Source: JAHHLP01 sp041609895
GTDB taxonomy: Bacteria > Bacteroidota > Rhodothermia > Rhodothermales > JABDKH01
Assembly (NCBI GenBank): GCA_041609895.1
Contig: JBFIPX010000002.1
Location: forward strand, 1-60,735
Length of the DNA stretch: 60,735 bases
Direction: 5' to 3'
Shown: positions 59,525 to 60,735 of the stretch, in pieces
How the letters are laid out: each line of letters starts with the position of its first letter
How positions within the stretch are numbered: position 1 is the first letter of the stretch
The notes under the pieces: model-generated
The model's database searches: none
The model's input: the letters and a program-made list of their open reading frames with translations, nothing else
What the model was told of the DNA's origin: nothing
Program-made: the position numbers and the translations under genes

Positions 59525-60735
59525 TGCGCGACTCTCAATAGACTGGTTGTAATCACCTCCCTACCAGCCTCGAATCGAACGATGTACATTCCACTCGGAT
59601 GGCCGTTTGCATTCCACTCCCGAAGATGTCCGCCTGCTCCCAACGCTTCATCGACGATGGTGGCCACCCGTCTACCGAGCACGTCGAACACATCGATGCG
59701 CACGTGTCGTGCATCGGGAATCTGAAACCGTAGGGTCGCTGTCTCTGCGAACGGATTGGGATACGGTGTCTCAAACGAAACCGTTGCAGGGAGTTCATTG
59801 AAATCACCCTCCTCCACCCCGACCGTGATCAGTCCGGGTTCGGGCGTATCAACCTGTACGTCCGTGTAGATGTGGAACTCACCGGGCGCCAGCGTAATGG
59901 AGGCGCCTGGATCCGCGACCTCGATACTCGTTCCCGAAAAGAAATCGTACCAGGTACCTGAGCTCTGAAAGTCCGGATTGACGGCTCTTTCGACTACGTC
60001 GAAGTTGCCGACGATCGTCACGTTCATGCTGGGATGCGTGAGGCTGATTCGCTTGACGGCGCCGCCCACTGCTAGCGTGGCATCCGTATCCAGGCTCGTG
60101 AACACCTCATGGTTTCGACGAAGATTGATGATTGCCGACCACGTCTTGTAGAGGCGCTCGCGCAGGGGGTCGTCACGGTACTGCCACCGGATAGGCTTCG
60201 GATCTGTTCTGTCGGCCGTACCGGTTGGACAGTCACCCAGCGTCCCGTCACCCGGCCTTAGGCATTCCCGACCTCTAGGACCATAACCGTAACCCAGCTC
60301 GCCGAACTGCCACATCATCTTGGGGCCGGGAATGGTGAAGAAGAAGGCGCCGGCCATCTTCATGCGGTCGAGGGCCATGTTGAGGTCACGAACGTTGTAC
60401 GTGCCGAAGTTCTCCGGCAGACTCGGGTCACAGGCAGCACCCCCGGTGGGCGAACGTTCGCAAGCGCCAAACGCGATGTTCTTGAACATCAGCCACTGTT
60501 CGTCGTGACTCTCCATGTAGGAAATGAGATGTGGCACGGAGAAGCCACGGCCACCAGCACCGTAGTACACACCGGCAAAGTTGGACTTTCCATTGGAATG
60601 GTAGCCCATCGTCGCCTCGTTATAAAAAAAGTTCTGGTTGTTCCAGAGCATCATCCCAGGCTTACCCTCGGTCATCCGGTACTCCGCCAGCTCGCGCTCT
60701 TCGCGATCCTCTGCGAAGTGCTCCAGGATCACGTA
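59521..60735 (-). CDS. GH13 amylase-type enzyme with type IX sorting domain, C-terminal part (runs off the window edge)
   Basis: The frame is open to the last base of the window (YVILEHFAEDREERELAEYR), so the N-terminus is outside. The first 250 residues are the end of a GH13 catalytic barrel: region IV-like SYMESHDEQWLMFKN, then ALDRMKMAGAFFFTIPGPKM and MWQFGELGYGYG. A beta domain follows (about 220-300), and the last 80 residues are the secretion sorting domain: TPYPNPFAETATLRF, DVFDVLGRRVATIVDEALGA, SGMYIVRFEAGRE. This enzyme is therefore probably displayed on the cell surface or released, while the next one is lipid-anchored. Its stop overlaps the following start (ATGA). Confidence 0.9.
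   Translation of the reverse strand, partial: YVILEHFAEDREERELAEYRMTEGKPGMMLWNNQNFFYNEATMGYHSNGKSNFAGVYYGAGGRGFSVPHLISYMESHDEQWLMFKNIAFGACERSPTGGAACDPSLPENFGTYNVRDLNMALDRMKMAGAFFFTIPGPKMMWQFGELGYGYGPRGRECLRPGDGTLGDCPTGTADRTDPKPIRWQYRDDPLRERLYKTWSAIINLRRNHEVFTSLDTDATLAVGGAVKRISLTHPSMNVTIVGNFDVVERAVNPDFQSSGTWYDFFSGTSIEVADPGASITLAPGEFHIYTDVQVDTPEPGLITVGVEEGDFNELPATVSFETPYPNPFAETATLRFQIPDARHVRIDVFDVLGRRVATIVDEALGAGGHLREWNANGHPSGMYIVRFEAGREVITTSLLRVAQ

Overview
The window is a 60.7 kb chromosomal segment from a moderately GC-rich Gram-negative bacterium. It is most likely a member of Rhodothermota or a neighbouring Bacteroidota lineage. Two secreted proteins end in the FlgD-like / type IX secretion sorting domain (…YPNPF…), there are TonB-receptor, RND, TolC and lipoprotein genes of an outer-membrane organism, and a GWxTD-domain protein and HprK are present. 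The taxonomic call is an inference from gene content. No tRNA, rRNA, CRISPR array, transposase or integrase was recognised.

Layout. 1-901 (minus): N-terminal part of a TonB-dependent receptor cut by the window edge. 1.4-5.8 kb (plus): a UspA-like protein, then a bacterial NHEJ module (LigD with POL-PE-LIG order, Ku, and a closely spaced TPR protein). 5.9-10.3 kb (minus): a PAS/SpoIIE phosphatase, a secreted unknown protein and a secreted W-repeat protein with sorting domain. This block is flanked by a 47-bp direct repeat made of the 3' end of the TPR gene. 10.7-15.7 kb: a sodium/solute symporter with a Tat-type sugar isomerase-like protein, an outer-membrane protein, an enoyl-CoA isomerase/hydratase and a GIY-YIG protein. 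15.9-27.4 kb: a metal-resistance island. It holds a decayed HMA (MerP-like) gene coupled to a GDCCVxC protein, DUF493, a His/Cys-containing secreted protein, cusC-cusB-cusA, a DUF2231 protein, a CopB-type P-type ATPase interrupted by an in-frame TAG, and DUF302.

27.4-35.4 kb: a methyltransferase, REP-like repeats, a MoaD-like/Asp-box protein pair, clpB, and a transmembrane Ser/Thr kinase with TPRs. 35.4-41.3 kb: a compact signalling locus. A lipoprotein of the ABC solute-binding family 5 overlaps a histidine kinase gene, which abuts an NtrC-type sigma-54 activator. Directly downstream lie two near-identical palindromes, a sigma-54-like promoter and a TPR lipoprotein. This looks like a self-contained sense-and-respond circuit and is the strongest candidate for a little-described system here. 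41.9-54.5 kb: housekeeping genes (smc, hprK, moxR, a degenerate galactokinase homologue, fmt, a GWxTD protein, ftsY, a CDP-alcohol phosphatidyltransferase) and a glycosyltransferase gene lacking an ordinary start codon. 54.6-60.7 kb (minus): a maltodextrin operon (two GH13 amylases, a binding protein, two permeases) with no ATPase gene in view.

How the genes work together. LigD and Ku are the two components of end joining. CusCBA would export monovalent copper or silver across both membranes while CopB and the mer-like genes have decayed. The amylase operon would cut surface starch and import maltodextrins. The SBP-HK-NtrC set probably reads a periplasmic ligand and switches on the adjacent lipoprotein gene.
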